Positions 18,895 through 28,101 of a DNA stretch of 64,000 nt are shown here, one piece after another. The stretch lies in the NCBI RefSeq assembly GCF_027568575.1, contig NZ_JANUVP010000001.1. One strand, 5' to 3'. The notes under the pieces were generated by a model. That model was not told where the DNA came from. It did no database searches and saw only the letters and a program-made list of their open reading frames with translations. The DNA comes from Caldifermentibacillus hisashii (lineage in GTDB: Bacteria; Bacillota; Bacilli; Bacillales; Caldibacillaceae). The translations under genes were made by a program, and so were the position numbers. Each line of letters begins with the position of its first letter. Position 1 is the first letter of the stretch.

Positions 18895-19317
18895 TTAAAT
18901 GTAAAACATATAGCCTTCCTTACTAGATTCATCTTTGGAATGTTTTGCCAAGTCATCTAATGTTGTATTATCTAATACATTTTTAATCGCATCGCTAATA
19001 CGGATCCATAATTCTCTTTTAGCCGGTTCTTCATCTTCAATACCTTCGACAAGCTGAATAGGACCTTCTAAAACACGGATAACATCTCCGGCGGTAATCT
19101 CTGTTGGTTCATTAGCTAAAGTATACCCTCCATATGCTCCTCGGATACTCTTTACTAATCTCGCATTCCTTAACGGAGATACGATTTGCTCCAAATAATG
19201 TTCCGACAGATTGTTCGCTTTCGCAATTGTTTTTAAAGCCACCGGACCCTCGCCATATTTTTTCGCTAACTCAATCATAATTGTCAAACCGTAACGGCCT
19301 TTTGTTGAAATCTTCAT
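18895..19317 (-). CDS. cymR: Rrf2-family cysteine metabolism repressor CymR
   Basis: A 140-residue Rrf2-family winged-helix regulator. The N-terminal MKISTKGRYGLTIMIELA and the LSEHYLEQIVSPLRNARLVKS recognition-helix region are typical. It lacks the three-cysteine Fe-S cluster motif of IscR/NsrR, which fits CymR; CymR instead senses cysteine status through a complex with CysK. It sits upstream of the cysteine desulfurase gene, so control of sulfur use and its delivery to tRNA are encoded together. AGGAGTGA precedes the ATG. Confidence 0.92.
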   Translation of the reverse strand: MKISTKGRYGLTIMIELAKKYGEGPVALKTIAKANNLSEHYLEQIVSPLRNARLVKSIRGAYGGYTLANEPTEITAGDVIRVLEGPIQLVEGIEDEEPAKRELWIRISDAIKNVLDNTTLDDLAKHSKDESSKEGYMFYI

Positions 19318-19455
19318 TCAATTACTCACTCCTATATAAATGGTAAAATCCAAACAGCCGATTTTTCTAAAAAATCAACGTAAATATTGTGTCATAACAA
19401 ATATAACACTATTGCTTGTGTTGAATTTTCCGTAAAACTTTTTTGATGCTAATTA

Positions 19456-20106
19456 TTAAATAACCATTGTCTTCTTTTTCTCATTTTTTAAGCGAATCAT
19501 TTCCATTATTTTCTTCGTCTTTTTATAAAAATAAGGTATAGTTACACCGGAAACATGTCCGATGAGTAAACTGATAATAATTGTACCAATATGGACAGGT
19601 CCGCCAAGAATCCAGCCGATGATTACTACCGATACTTCCATGATGAGGCGGACGTTTTGAATTTTCCATCCTTTTTTTAAATGCAAAGCCATCATCAAAC
19701 TATCCCGTGGTCCTGTACCGAAACCCGCCGATATATAAATTCCCATTCCGATCGCATAGATGAGAATTCCGACAAATAAAATAAATAACTTCATACTGAT
19801 CCAATTTGAATGAATAGGAAGCAATAAAAATAAATCGATAAAAATACCGACTAACAACATATTTATATAAGCCCCGGGTTGCGGTAATTTTTTCATGATA
19901 ATACTGGAAATAGACAAGATGATGAGACCAACGATGATATTCCAAGTGCCAATTGTTAAACCCATTTGTTTATACAAACCGATATGCAAGACATCCCATG
20001 ATGCCACCCCAATGTTGGCTTTGATCGTTAAGGCTATTCCGAAAGCCATAATGATAATACCGATAAAAAATATAAAAAATTGGACAAATCGTTCTTCCTT
20101 TGTCAT
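19456..20106 (-). CDS. YczE-like integral membrane protein
   Basis: A 216-residue membrane protein with about five hydrophobic segments (11-30, 50-72, 80-97, 105-130, 150-185) and a basic C-terminal tail. The sequence IKANIGVASWDVLHIGL and a later GFGTGPRDSLMMAL are paired internal motifs of the YczE/YyaS/YitT-type family. No substrate is known. AAGGGGAC precedes the ATG. The gene is divergent from rarA and is not part of the usual B. subtilis cymR-rarA interval, so it may be a lineage-specific addition. Confidence 0.75.
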   Translation of the reverse strand: MTKEERFVQFFIFFIGIIIMAFGIALTIKANIGVASWDVLHIGLYKQMGLTIGTWNIIVGLIILSISSIIMKKLPQPGAYINMLLVGIFIDLFLLLPIHSNWISMKLFILFVGILIYAIGMGIYISAGFGTGPRDSLMMALHLKKGWKIQNVRLIMEVSVVIIGWILGGPVHIGTIIISLLIGHVSGVTIPYFYKKTKKIMEMIRLKNEKKKTMVI

Positions 20107-20326
20107 TTCCCGTCCCCTTTTTAATTCATGACCATTTTGAAATTATAACATATTTTTCTTTTATTAACTACATTGGCGGCACGTGTGATAAAATCGCTCA
20201 TTAAATGAAAGGTAAAATTTTTGCCTGAAATAATTTTCTATTACGGCATGAGTAGCTTCTTATATCTTTCCCCGAAAAAATCTTTATGTTAGATTAGTTG
20301 TATAACCAGATATGAGGGGAAGACAT

Positions 20327-21601
20327 ATGAACACACAACCATTAGCTTATCGCATGCGTCCCAGAGTTTTAGAAGAAGTGGCCGGACAAAAACATCTTGT
20401 CGGGGAAGGAAAAATTATTTATCGGATGGTGAAGGCCAGGCAATTGTCTTCGATGATTCTGTTTGGTCCGCCCGGTGTCGGAAAAACATCCATTGCCAGT
20501 GCGATTGCCGGAAGTACGGATTACGCTTTTCGGATGTTGAACGCCGTTACAAATAGTAAAAAAGATATGGAAATTGTCGTTGAAGAGGCAAAAATGAGCG
20601 GCAAAGTGATTCTTTTATTAGATGAGGTCCATCGTTTAGATAAAGCAAAACAAGACTTTTTACTCCCCTATTTGGAAAACGGGATGGTTGTTTTAATTGG
20701 GGCAACAACTGGAAATCCATATCATGTCATTAATCCGGCAATTCGCAGTCGCTGTCAAATTTTCGAATTAAAACCGTTACAACCGGAAGATATAAAGGAA
20801 GTTTTGCATCGGGCATTGGCAGACAGTGAACGGGGATTAGGGAAATTTCAGGTTGAAGTAACCGATGACGCTCTTGAGTTTTTAGCAAATGCGACAAACG
20901 GGGATCTCAGAAGCGCCCTAAACGGTCTGGAATTGGCTGTACTCTCAACCGAACCGAATGATGACGGCATTATTCACATTAATGTGGAGATTGCCGGGGA
21001 ATGTATCCAGAAAAAAGGCTTTTCCCACGAGCGTGATGGCGATGCCCATTATGACGTTTTATCCGGATTTCAAAAATCGATTCGTGGCAGTGATGTCAAT
21101 GCAGCCCTCCACTATTTAGGTAGATTGATTGTTGCTGGTGATCTCCCAAGCATCGTCCGCCGTCTCCTAGTTATTGCTTATGAAGATGTTGGTCTGGCTA
21201 ACCCGCAGGCAGCAGCAAGAACGGTTGCCGCCGTTACAACCGCTGAAAAAATCGGTTTTCCGGAAGCGCGAATCCCTCTGGCAAATGCTGTCATTGACCT
21301 ATGTTTATCGCCAAAATCGAATTCAGCCATTATGGCCATTGATGCCGCAATTGCTGATATTGAGAATGGCCGGAGCGGGGAAGTTCCAGACCATTTGAAA
21401 GATGCTCATTATCTTGGAGCAAAAAAACTAGGCCGAGGAATCGACTATAAATATCCCCATGATTACGAATCGGGCTGGGTAAAACAACAATATTTACCTG
21501 ATTTAATTGCGGGGAAAAAATATTATCAGCCGAAAAAGACCGGGAAATATGAGTCAGCCCTTGCACAAGTATACGAGAAAATTAACGATTTGATGAAGTG
21601 A
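20327..21601 (+). CDS. rarA: replication-associated recombination protein RarA (MgsA, YrvN)
   Basis: A 424-residue AAA+ ATPase of the RarA/MgsA/WRNIP1 family, related to clamp-loader subunits. Walker A GPPGVGKT is at 47-54 and Walker B LLLDEVHR at about 96-103, followed by sensor segments and the tetramerisation/MgsA C-terminal domain. It acts at stalled forks and single-strand DNA. The ATG at 20327 has AGGGGA in front; an earlier in-frame ATG (20312) lacks one. It is one of few plus-strand genes here, and its stop lies 52 bp from the first unit of the 52-bp array. Confidence 0.94.
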   Translation: MNTQPLAYRMRPRVLEEVAGQKHLVGEGKIIYRMVKARQLSSMILFGPPGVGKTSIASAIAGSTDYAFRMLNAVTNSKKDMEIVVEEAKMSGKVILLLDEVHRLDKAKQDFLLPYLENGMVVLIGATTGNPYHVINPAIRSRCQIFELKPLQPEDIKEVLHRALADSERGLGKFQVEVTDDALEFLANATNGDLRSALNGLELAVLSTEPNDDGIIHINVEIAGECIQKKGFSHERDGDAHYDVLSGFQKSIRGSDVNAALHYLGRLIVAGDLPSIVRRLLVIAYEDVGLANPQAAARTVAAVTTAEKIGFPEARIPLANAVIDLCLSPKSNSAIMAIDAAIADIENGRSGEVPDHLKDAHYLGAKKLGRGIDYKYPHDYESGWVKQQYLPDLIAGKKYYQPKKTGKYESALAQVYEKINDLMK

Positions 21602-21652
21602 ACAGTTTGGTCTAGATTGTGAGTGGTTTCTAAAATGTATGAAGGCTTTTTT

Positions 21653-22716
21653 GACGACGAGACTTGTTTTCGTCACCATTTTGTGGCGTGAAACTCCATT
21701 TTTTGGCGACGAGACTTATTCTCGTCACCTTTTTGTGGCGTGAAACTCCATTTTTTGGCGACGAGACCTTTTCTCGTCGCCACTTTGAGCCGAAATACTC
21801 CATTTTTTGACGACGAGACCCTTTCTCGTCACCATTTTGAAGCAGAAAACGATCTTTTTCGACGACGAGACTCGTTCTCGTCACCATTTTGAGCCGTGAA
21901 ATGCTCATTTTTGACGACGAGACCCTTTCTCATCACCTTTTTGAGGCGAAAAACTCCATATTTTGACGACGAAACTTATTCTCGTCACCATTTTGAGCAG
22001 AAAAACTCCATATTTTGACGACGAGACTTATTCTCGTCACCATTTTGAGCCGGAAAACTCCTTTTTTTGGCGACGAGACCTATTCTCGTCACCACTTTGA
22101 GCTGAAAAACACCCTTTTTTGACGGCGAGACCCGTTCTCGTCACCTTTTTGAACCGAAAACGCTCTTTTTCGGCGACGAGACCCTTTCTCGTCACCACTT
22201 TGAGCTGAAAATCACCCTTTTTTGAAGACGAGACCCTTTCTCGTCACCTTTTTGTGGCCGGAAACTCTATTTTTTGACGACGAGACCCGTTCTCGTCACC
22301 ATTTTGAAACCGAAAACGCTCTTTTTCGACGACGAGACTTATTCTCGTCACCATTTTGAGCCGTGAAATGCTCATTTTTGACGACGAGACCCTTTCTCGT
22401 CACCATTTTGAAGCAGAAAACGCTCTTTTTCGGCGACGAGACTCGTTCTAGTCACCATTTTGAGCCGTGAAATGCTCATTTTTGACGACGAGACCCTTTC
22501 TCGTCACCTTTTTGAGGCGAAAAACTCCATATTTTGACGACGAAACTTATTCTCGTCACCATTTTGAGCCGAAAAACTCCATATTTTGACGACGAGACCT
22601 ATTCTAGTCACCATTTTGAGCCGAAAAACTCCTTTTTTTGACGACGAGACTTATTCTCGTCACCATTTTGAGCCGTGAAATACTCTTTTTTGGCGACGAG
22701 ACCTATTTTTGTGACA
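21653..22716 (+). repeat. array 1: 21 tandem copies of a 52-bp hairpin-bearing unit
   Basis: The core G(A/G)CGACGAGAC...TCTCGTCACC recurs with starts at 21653, 21705, 21757, 21809, 21861, 21913, 21965, 22017, 22069, 22121, 22172, 22224, 22276, 22328, 22380, 22432, 22484, 22536, 22588, 22640 and 22692. Every step is 52 bp except one of 51. Each unit is a 25-nt dyad (10-nt arms, 5-nt variable loop) plus a 27-nt spacer with two T-tracts around a GCCGAAAAACTCC-like middle. The period is not a multiple of three and no stable ORF spans it. It fills the space between rarA and the DUF4083-like gene. Confidence 0.97.
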
Positions 22717-22787
22717 AAGAACACTCTTGTTAAGATTTCAGAAAATACATTCGTATGTTAAAATTAGTAAATGGGAGGTGATATACT

Positions 22788-22984
22788 ATGGACGTGGTTA
22801 ATTTTGCTTCAACAATTTTTGCGTTTATTTATTTTGGTCTTATCGTCTTACTTATCGTTTCCTTCACCCTTTTTATCCGTAGAATTCTTATCAATTCTTC
22901 TAAGAAAAATCAGCATTTAGAAGAAATTGAAAAGAGTCTGAAAAAATTACAGAATTACTTGAAAAGGATAAAAATGCCGATTAG
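22788..22984 (+). pseudogene. DUF4083-like small membrane protein, apparently frameshifted
   Basis: It begins with a good GGGAGGTGA site and ATG. It encodes one TM segment (about 10-30), a basic stretch and a short coiled-coil-like LEEIEKSLKK. After a run of six A (22941-22946) the frame reads LQNYLKRIK... to 23117, running straight through a terminator hairpin. Adding one A would give ITELLEKDKNAD and a stop at 22984, a 65-residue protein with the expected DUF4083-type end. This suggests a one-base loss in a homopolymer, a real mutation or a sequencing error. Function is unknown. Confidence 0.6.
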
Positions 22985-23056
22985 CATTAGCACAATTGTA
23001 CCATTTCGGCAGATGATTGACATACTAGCATTAGTAGTTATCCCACTTGTTTTTGT

Positions 23057-23102
23057 CATAGAAAAATCAGTAAAGAATTCTCTCTCTACTGATTTTTCTA
23101 TG
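23057..23102. terminator. 16-bp perfect stem between converging genes
   Basis: CATAGAAAAATCAGTA (23057-23072) and TACTGATTTTTCTATG (23087-23102) are perfect complements between the plus-strand DUF4083-like gene and minus-strand tcdA. It probably terminates both; the U-rich part lies within the stem. Confidence 0.65.
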
Positions 23103-23108
23103 AGCCTT

Positions 23109-23882
23109 TTAAACTAGCATCTCATCTTTCACACGGTTGATTTTAACACCTTCTAAAATTTTCCTTACTACATAACTTGCCATAATCAAGCCGACCACCG
23201 ATGGGACAAATGCATTGGATGAAGGAGGCATTTGCCCTTTGCGGGTCGGTGCTTCATCATTCCCAACATATTGGCGGACATCTTCACGAATGACAATCGG
23301 GCTTTCATCAGAAAACACAACCGGAATACCTTTTTTAATCCCCGCTTTTTTCAAATGGCCGCGAATAGCCCGGGCAATCGGGTCGGTATGAGTTTGCGAA
23401 ATATCGGCAATTTGGAAGCGGGTCGGATCCATTTTATTTGCCGCCCCCATACTGGAGATAATCGGAATATTTCGTTTCAAGCATTCTTTCATAATATGAA
23501 CTTTGTAAATGATCGTGTCAGATGCATCGACAACAAAATCAATACCGTAATGAAAAATTTCCTCATATGTTTCTTCCGTGTAAAACATTTTTAGTGCAAT
23601 TACTTCACAATCCGGATTGATATCGGCAATCCGTTCCTTCATCAATTCTACTTTCGATCGACCGATAGTTGACAGCAAGGCAATGATTTGACGATTCACA
23701 TTCGTAATATCAACATCATCTTTATCAATTAAAATTAACCGGCCAACACCGCTTCTCGCTAATGCTTCAGCTGCAAAAGATCCGACACCGCCAATCCCGA
23801 GAACAAGGGCGGTTGTATTTTTCAGCTTTTCTAAACCTTCTTTTCCAATGGCTAATTCATTCCTTGAAAACTGATGTAACAT
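23109..23882 (-). CDS. tcdA: tRNA threonylcarbamoyladenosine dehydratase TcdA (YrvM)
   Basis: A 257-residue E1-like ThiF/MoeB/HesA family enzyme. The nucleotide-binding GIGGVGS is at 29-35, followed by DxDxVDxxNxNRQ-like DKDDVDITNVNRQ, and VVDASD. It adenylates and cyclises t6A37 to ct6A in ANN-decoding tRNAs. It lacks the CxxC zinc pairs of MoeB/ThiF, as expected for the TcdA/CsdL group. Downstream of 6S RNA and aspS, matching B. subtilis yrvM. GAGGAT lies upstream of the ATG. Confidence 0.92.
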   Translation of the reverse strand: MLHQFSRNELAIGKEGLEKLKNTTALVLGIGGVGSFAAEALARSGVGRLILIDKDDVDITNVNRQIIALLSTIGRSKVELMKERIADINPDCEVIALKMFYTEETYEEIFHYGIDFVVDASDTIIYKVHIMKECLKRNIPIISSMGAANKMDPTRFQIADISQTHTDPIARAIRGHLKKAGIKKGIPVVFSDESPIVIREDVRQYVGNDEAPTRKGQMPPSSNAFVPSVVGLIMASYVVRKILEGVKINRVKDEMLV

Positions 23883-24083
23883 TGATCCACATCCTCTGTA
23901 AATAGAATCATTGAAGTAATTTTACATTTTCCCATCTTTTACTACAGGCGCTTAAAAACAATTTTTCAATATAAAATTTCCCTCTATAAGTGGAGGAATC
24001 CCTTTAAATCGGCAAAAGAAATACCCTTTGAAAATCAAAAGGTAGTGGGGCTTTCATTTCTAATTTCGCATTTTTAACAAACA

Positions 24084-24278
24084 AAAAGAGATGTCCCAAT
24101 CGTGCCGTCGTTTGGATGCCTGTTTTGAACCCGCTCTCAGCAGGTGGGTGTCCTGTTCTAAGCTTTACAAGTCCACTGTTACGAGGCATTTGCGCCACTT
24201 AGAAACTTCAGACTCCCTAAGGCAAAAATGTTCGGTCAAAACGTTAGCAAACTTACGGTCACATCAGGACTCTCTTCG
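24084..24278 (-). ncRNA. ssrS: 6S RNA (SsrS/BsrA type)
   Basis: The minus strand begins GAGAGTCCTGATGTG and ends GGGACATCTCTTTTT, so the two ends pair as a closing stem and finish in a T-run. The interior contains the 6S-like ACCCACCTGCTGAGAGCGGG segment and a large central region. Length is about 195 nt. The position between aspS and tcdA/yrvM is that of B. subtilis bsrA. 6S RNA mimics an open promoter and sequesters the housekeeping RNA polymerase. Short reading frames across this region (24004-24198, 24091-24327) are not genes. Confidence 0.88.
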
Positions 24279-24286
24279 TTGTTTTT

Positions 24287-24315
24287 ATAATAACATAAAT
24301 TCAGTGAAACTTCAA
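24287..24315 (-). promoter_or_regulatory. sigma-A promoter of 6S RNA
   Basis: TTGAAG (24310-24315) and TATTAT (24287-24292) are 17 bp apart, placing the start near 24278-24280. Confidence 0.7.
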
Positions 24316-24393
24316 TCCGTCGTATGATGTGTAAGTTGTACCAATCTTCCGGTTTAGCCTCTTATACTACCTAATCTTTTAGGAGGGTCCGTG

Positions 24394-24450
24394 TAGGATA
24401 CAGTGAAACTTCAACCAGTGGAAATCCATATCCCACTCAATGTTGATTAC
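24394..24450. repeat. dispersed hairpin element family 2, copy A
   Basis: CAGTGAAACTTCAACCAGTG followed by an imperfect complement CCCACTCAATGTTG. Related copies are at 31300-31350 and 47642-47695. It lies between aspS and 6S RNA. Confidence 0.55.
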
Positions 24451-24546
24451 GAAATCAGACCTTGGCTAACCCCACTCCCACCTGTATTCCTCATTGACTG
24501 CCTGCCATTAAAAATTTCAAACAAGCGGAACAGGAAATACCTTCCT

Positions 24547-26328
24547 TTACTCTTTCTCTTTGTTAATGACCGAAAGTTGAAGCTCATCCAATTGCGCCTG
24601 ACTGACTCCACTCGGTGCGTTTGTCAACGGATCACTTGCACTGGCTGTTTTCGGAAATGCAATGGTATCACGCAAGTTTGTTCTTTCAGCAAGAATCATA
24701 ACAAAGCGGTCTAAACCAAGGGCAATCCCTCCATGTGGCGGTGTCCCATATTCAAAAGCATCCATTAAAAATCCAAATTGACTTCGGGCCTGCTCTTCGG
24801 AAAAGCCAAGAGCGCGAAACATTTTTTCTTGAATATCCCGTTCAAAAATACGGAGTGAACCGCCGCCCAACTCATACCCGTTTAATACAATATCATAGGC
24901 TTGTGCGCGAACCTTTCCGGGGTCAGTATCCAAAAGCTCGATATCTTCCCTGAACGGCATCGTAAACGGATGGTGGGCAGCATAATAGCGACCATCTTCA
25001 TCGTCATATTCCAATAACGGCCAGTCCGTTACCCAAAGGAAATTAAATTTTTTCTCATCAATCAGTTGCAAATCTTTTCCCAATTTCAAGCGAAGGGCAC
25101 CAAGGCTGTCAGCTACAACTGATTGTTTATCGGCTACAAACAATAATAAGTCACCGGTTTCTGCTTCCAAAATTGATGTTAATTGACTTCGGGTCGCTTC
25201 ATCAAAAAATTTCGCGATTGGACCGTTGAAACCTTGATCGGTAACCTTGACCCACGCCAGTCCTTTTGCACCGTAACGTTTCACAAATTCCGTTAATCCA
25301 TCAATATCTTTACGTGAATACTTGTCAGCCGCTTTTTTTACATTGATTCCTTTCACTTGTCCGCCGGAAGCAACCGTATCGGCAAAAACTTTGAAACCGG
25401 AATCTTTAACAGCTTCAGAAAGATCAACAAGTTCAAGGCCAAAACGAGTATCCGGTTTATCCGACCCGAATCGGTCCATTGCCTCCTGATAGGTAAGGCG
25501 CGGAAACGGTATCGTAATATCAATACCTTTTACATCTTTCATTACCTTTTTCATCATCCGTTCAACAATGTCAATAATATCTTCCTGACTTAAGAAACTT
25601 GTCTCAATATCAATTTGGGTAAATTCCGGCTGACGATCTGCACGTAAATCTTCATCACGAAAACAACGGGCCACTTGGTAATAACGGTCAAAGCCACCAA
25701 CCATCAGCAACTGTTTAAAAAGTTGCGGGCTCTGCGGCAACGCATAAAATTCTCCCGGATGGACGCGGCTGGGAACAAGATAGTCCCGCGCTCCCTCAGG
25801 CGTACTTTTTGTCAATATCGGGGTTTCCACTTCTATAAAGGCTTCACTGTCTAAAAAGTCACGAATCGCTCTTACCGTTTTATGCCGTAATTTTAATGTC
25901 TCATACATCACCGGACGACGTAAATCTAAGTAGCGATATTTCAACCGCATTTCCTCCGTGATTTCGGCATTGTTATCAATCATAAACGGCGGTGTTTTCG
26001 ATTCATTTAAAACAGAAACTTTTTCACAATGAATTTCAATTTTTCCTGTTTTTAACTTTGGATTTTCTGTACCTTTTTCCCGTAAAACAACTTTTCCTTG
26101 TACATCCAGAACATATTCACTGCGAACTCCATCAGCAATGGCCAAAGCTTCTTTTGAAACATCCGGATTGAAAACGACCTGAACGATGCCGGTTCGATCC
26201 CTTAAATCAATAAAAATAAGTCCGCCGAGGTCTCTCCTTTTTTGGACCCATCCTTTTAACACAACGGTTTCCCCTTCATTTTTTTCGGAAATTTCTCCAC
26301 AATAATAGGTTCTACCAAACATTGACAT
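24547..26328 (-). CDS. aspS: aspartate--tRNA ligase
   Basis: A 593-residue bacterial-type class II AspRS. The N-terminal OB anticodon-binding domain (about 1-105) is followed by the catalytic core with motif 2 (RCFRDEDLRADRQPEFTQ region), the bacterial GAD insertion (about 290-420) and the C-terminal motif 3 GIALGLDRFVMIL. It aminoacylates tRNA-Asp. The start is taken at the ATG (MSMFGR) eight bases from GGAGG; the frame extends 18 bp further, overlapping the hisS stop. Co-transcribed with hisS behind one T-box. Confidence 0.96.
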   Translation of the reverse strand: MSMFGRTYYCGEISEKNEGETVVLKGWVQKRRDLGGLIFIDLRDRTGIVQVVFNPDVSKEALAIADGVRSEYVLDVQGKVVLREKGTENPKLKTGKIEIHCEKVSVLNESKTPPFMIDNNAEITEEMRLKYRYLDLRRPVMYETLKLRHKTVRAIRDFLDSEAFIEVETPILTKSTPEGARDYLVPSRVHPGEFYALPQSPQLFKQLLMVGGFDRYYQVARCFRDEDLRADRQPEFTQIDIETSFLSQEDIIDIVERMMKKVMKDVKGIDITIPFPRLTYQEAMDRFGSDKPDTRFGLELVDLSEAVKDSGFKVFADTVASGGQVKGINVKKAADKYSRKDIDGLTEFVKRYGAKGLAWVKVTDQGFNGPIAKFFDEATRSQLTSILEAETGDLLLFVADKQSVVADSLGALRLKLGKDLQLIDEKKFNFLWVTDWPLLEYDDEDGRYYAAHHPFTMPFREDIELLDTDPGKVRAQAYDIVLNGYELGGGSLRIFERDIQEKMFRALGFSEEQARSQFGFLMDAFEYGTPPHGGIALGLDRFVMILAERTNLRDTIAFPKTASASDPLTNAPSGVSQAQLDELQLSVINKEKE

Positions 26329-26342
26329 TTTTCCATCCTCCA

Positions 26343-27614
26343 TCAAACAGCAAATTGTTTAATCTCTTCAATAAATGTTGCTAATTTAATTTCTTTTTGT
26401 TCACCGGTCTCCATATTTTTCAATTGGACAATACCGCCATCCAGTTCATCCTCACCAATAATTACCACGAACTTTGCATGTAGCCTGTCTGCCGATTTTA
26501 ATTGAGCTTTCATCTTCCGACCCGTATAGTCGCGGTCAGCTGAAAAACCGTTATTCCGCAGTTCACTTAGTAATTTTACTGAGTAATCTTTTGCCCGTTC
26601 ACCTAAAGCAACAACATAAAAATCAAGACCGTTATGTATATCCGGTTGAACTTGCTCTGCTTCCAATGCAGCAATCAGCCTCTCTATACTTAATGCAAAG
26701 CCAATTCCCGGTGTTTCCGGTCCGCCGAATTCCTCAACAAGCCCATTATAGCGACCGCCGCCACATAATGTTGTAATGGCACCAAAACCCGGTGCAGAAC
26801 TCATAATCTCAAACGTTGTCGCATTATAATAGTCAAGACCGCGAACCAATGTCGAATCAATTGTATATTCGATACCTAAATCGGTTAAATATTGACAAAC
26901 TTTATCAAAATAAACTTTTGATTCGTCGTTCAAATATTCTAAAATTGACGGCGCGGTTTTCATCAGTTCATGTTCCCGGTCAACCTTGCAATCCAAAATT
27001 CGCAACGGATTTTTTTCTAACCGGTTTTGACAATCTTCACAAAACTCGCCGATTCGAGGCCGAAAATGGTTGATTAGCGCTTCCCGGTGTTTTGCCCGGC
27101 TTTCTTTATCGCCTAAACTATTGATGACTAAATGAACATTTTTTAATCCGGCCTCTCTGTAAATATTCATGGCAAGACTGATTACTTCGGCATCAATGGC
27201 CGGATCTTGACTTCCCAATGCTTCAACACCAAATTGAACAAATTGACGGTATCTCCCGGATTGTGGACGTTCATAACGAAACATCGGACCAATATAGAAA
27301 AGCTTTACCGGTTGATTCGGGTCACCATACATTTTATTTTCGACAAAGGATCGGACAACCGCTGCTGTTCCTTCAGGTCTGAGTGTCAAGTCACGACCGC
27401 TACGATCTTGGAAGGAATACATTTCTTTTTGAACGATATCGGTCGTATCACCGACTCCTCGTGCAAAAATTTCCGTATGTTCAAAAATAGGTGTTCTTAT
27501 TTCTTCAAAATGATATTTATTTGTAACCTCGCGCATTTTTTCTTCCAACCATTGCCAAATTTTTGCCTGACCGGGAAGAATATCCTGGGTTCCTCTTGGA
27601 ATTTGAACTTTCAA
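26343..27614 (-). CDS. hisS: histidine--tRNA ligase
   Basis: A 423-residue class II HisRS. It contains motif 1, motif 2 (FYIGPMFRYERPQSGRYRQF), histidine-specific LVRGLDYYNATTFE, and a C-terminal anticodon-binding domain (about 325-423). AAGGAGG precedes the ATG at 27614. It is first in the hisS-aspS operon under a T-box leader with specifier bases GACAC, which contain both an Asp and a His codon. Length is normal. Confidence 0.96.
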   Translation of the reverse strand: MKVQIPRGTQDILPGQAKIWQWLEEKMREVTNKYHFEEIRTPIFEHTEIFARGVGDTTDIVQKEMYSFQDRSGRDLTLRPEGTAAVVRSFVENKMYGDPNQPVKLFYIGPMFRYERPQSGRYRQFVQFGVEALGSQDPAIDAEVISLAMNIYREAGLKNVHLVINSLGDKESRAKHREALINHFRPRIGEFCEDCQNRLEKNPLRILDCKVDREHELMKTAPSILEYLNDESKVYFDKVCQYLTDLGIEYTIDSTLVRGLDYYNATTFEIMSSAPGFGAITTLCGGGRYNGLVEEFGGPETPGIGFALSIERLIAALEAEQVQPDIHNGLDFYVVALGERAKDYSVKLLSELRNNGFSADRDYTGRKMKAQLKSADRLHAKFVVIIGEDELDGGIVQLKNMETGEQKEIKLATFIEEIKQFAV

Positions 27615-27763
27615 ATGTAAAGCCTCCTTTAATGTATTACGATTTAGTTTTTAATAAGAAAAGCGCTGGGCGACCGGAGTTAGACAATAAAACTAATCCA
27701 AAGCTTTTCGCCTGCATTTTTATAATTTCTTATCTTTTAAAAAGGAAAATAAATAGGGAAAAA

Positions 27764-28062
27764 TAAAAAAGCCCCCGTTCCTTGTCATTAACAAGGGACG
27801 AGAGCTTGATCTCGCGGTGCCACCCTAATTGAAGAATAATACCTATTATTCTTCCACTTAAACAGTTAACGCCTGCCTACGTATTGCCCTTACTAAACCG
27901 CCCATGAAACCGGCAACGATCGTTCAGGAATCACTTCAGGAGTGTCTTTCATTTCGTCATTATGGAGGAATGCTTTCAGCCGCGACATTCCCTCTCTTTC
28001 CATTTGGGGCGAAACTACTTTTCTCCGTCATCAGTTTATTATATTAAAAATATTGTTATTGA
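27764..28062 (-). promoter_or_regulatory. T-box riboswitch leader of hisS-aspS
   Basis: The T-box core AGGGTGGCACCGCGAGA is at 27810-27826, followed by a terminator hairpin (CGTCCCTTGT/ACAAGGAACG) and T-run (27764-27806). Stem I carries AGAGAG and GGCTGAAAG. The specifier region reads GACAC at 27942-27946. Aligned with the alaS T-box the specifier would be GAC (Asp), but the overlapping CAC (His) is one register away. Confidence 0.92.
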
Positions 28063-28068
28063 TACTTT

Positions 28069-28097
28069 ATCATACGGGAAGCTTAATTAAAAGTCAA
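28069..28097 (-). promoter_or_regulatory. sigma-A promoter of hisS-aspS
   Basis: TTGACT (28092-28097) and TATGAT (28069-28074) are 17 bp apart, immediately upstream of the T-box leader and just after the stop of the small ORF at 28102-28278. Confidence 0.8.
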
Positions 28098-28101
28098 GTA
28101 T

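Noticed and set aside
21630..21908. 92-codon minus-strand frame inside array 1, and similar frames in array 2 (56643-56936, 56732-56914, 56784-56966)
   Set aside because: They arise from repetition; 52 is not a multiple of three, the frames share no start signals, and stops appear once the register shifts.
21653..22716. CRISPR array interpretation of the 52-bp repeats
   Set aside because: The spacers are related to one another rather than unique, the period is fixed at 52 with dyad and spacer both conserved, and no cas genes lie in the window.
24004..24327. Two small ORFs over the 6S RNA region
   Set aside because: The region is better explained as 6S RNA with its own promoter, paired ends and terminator.
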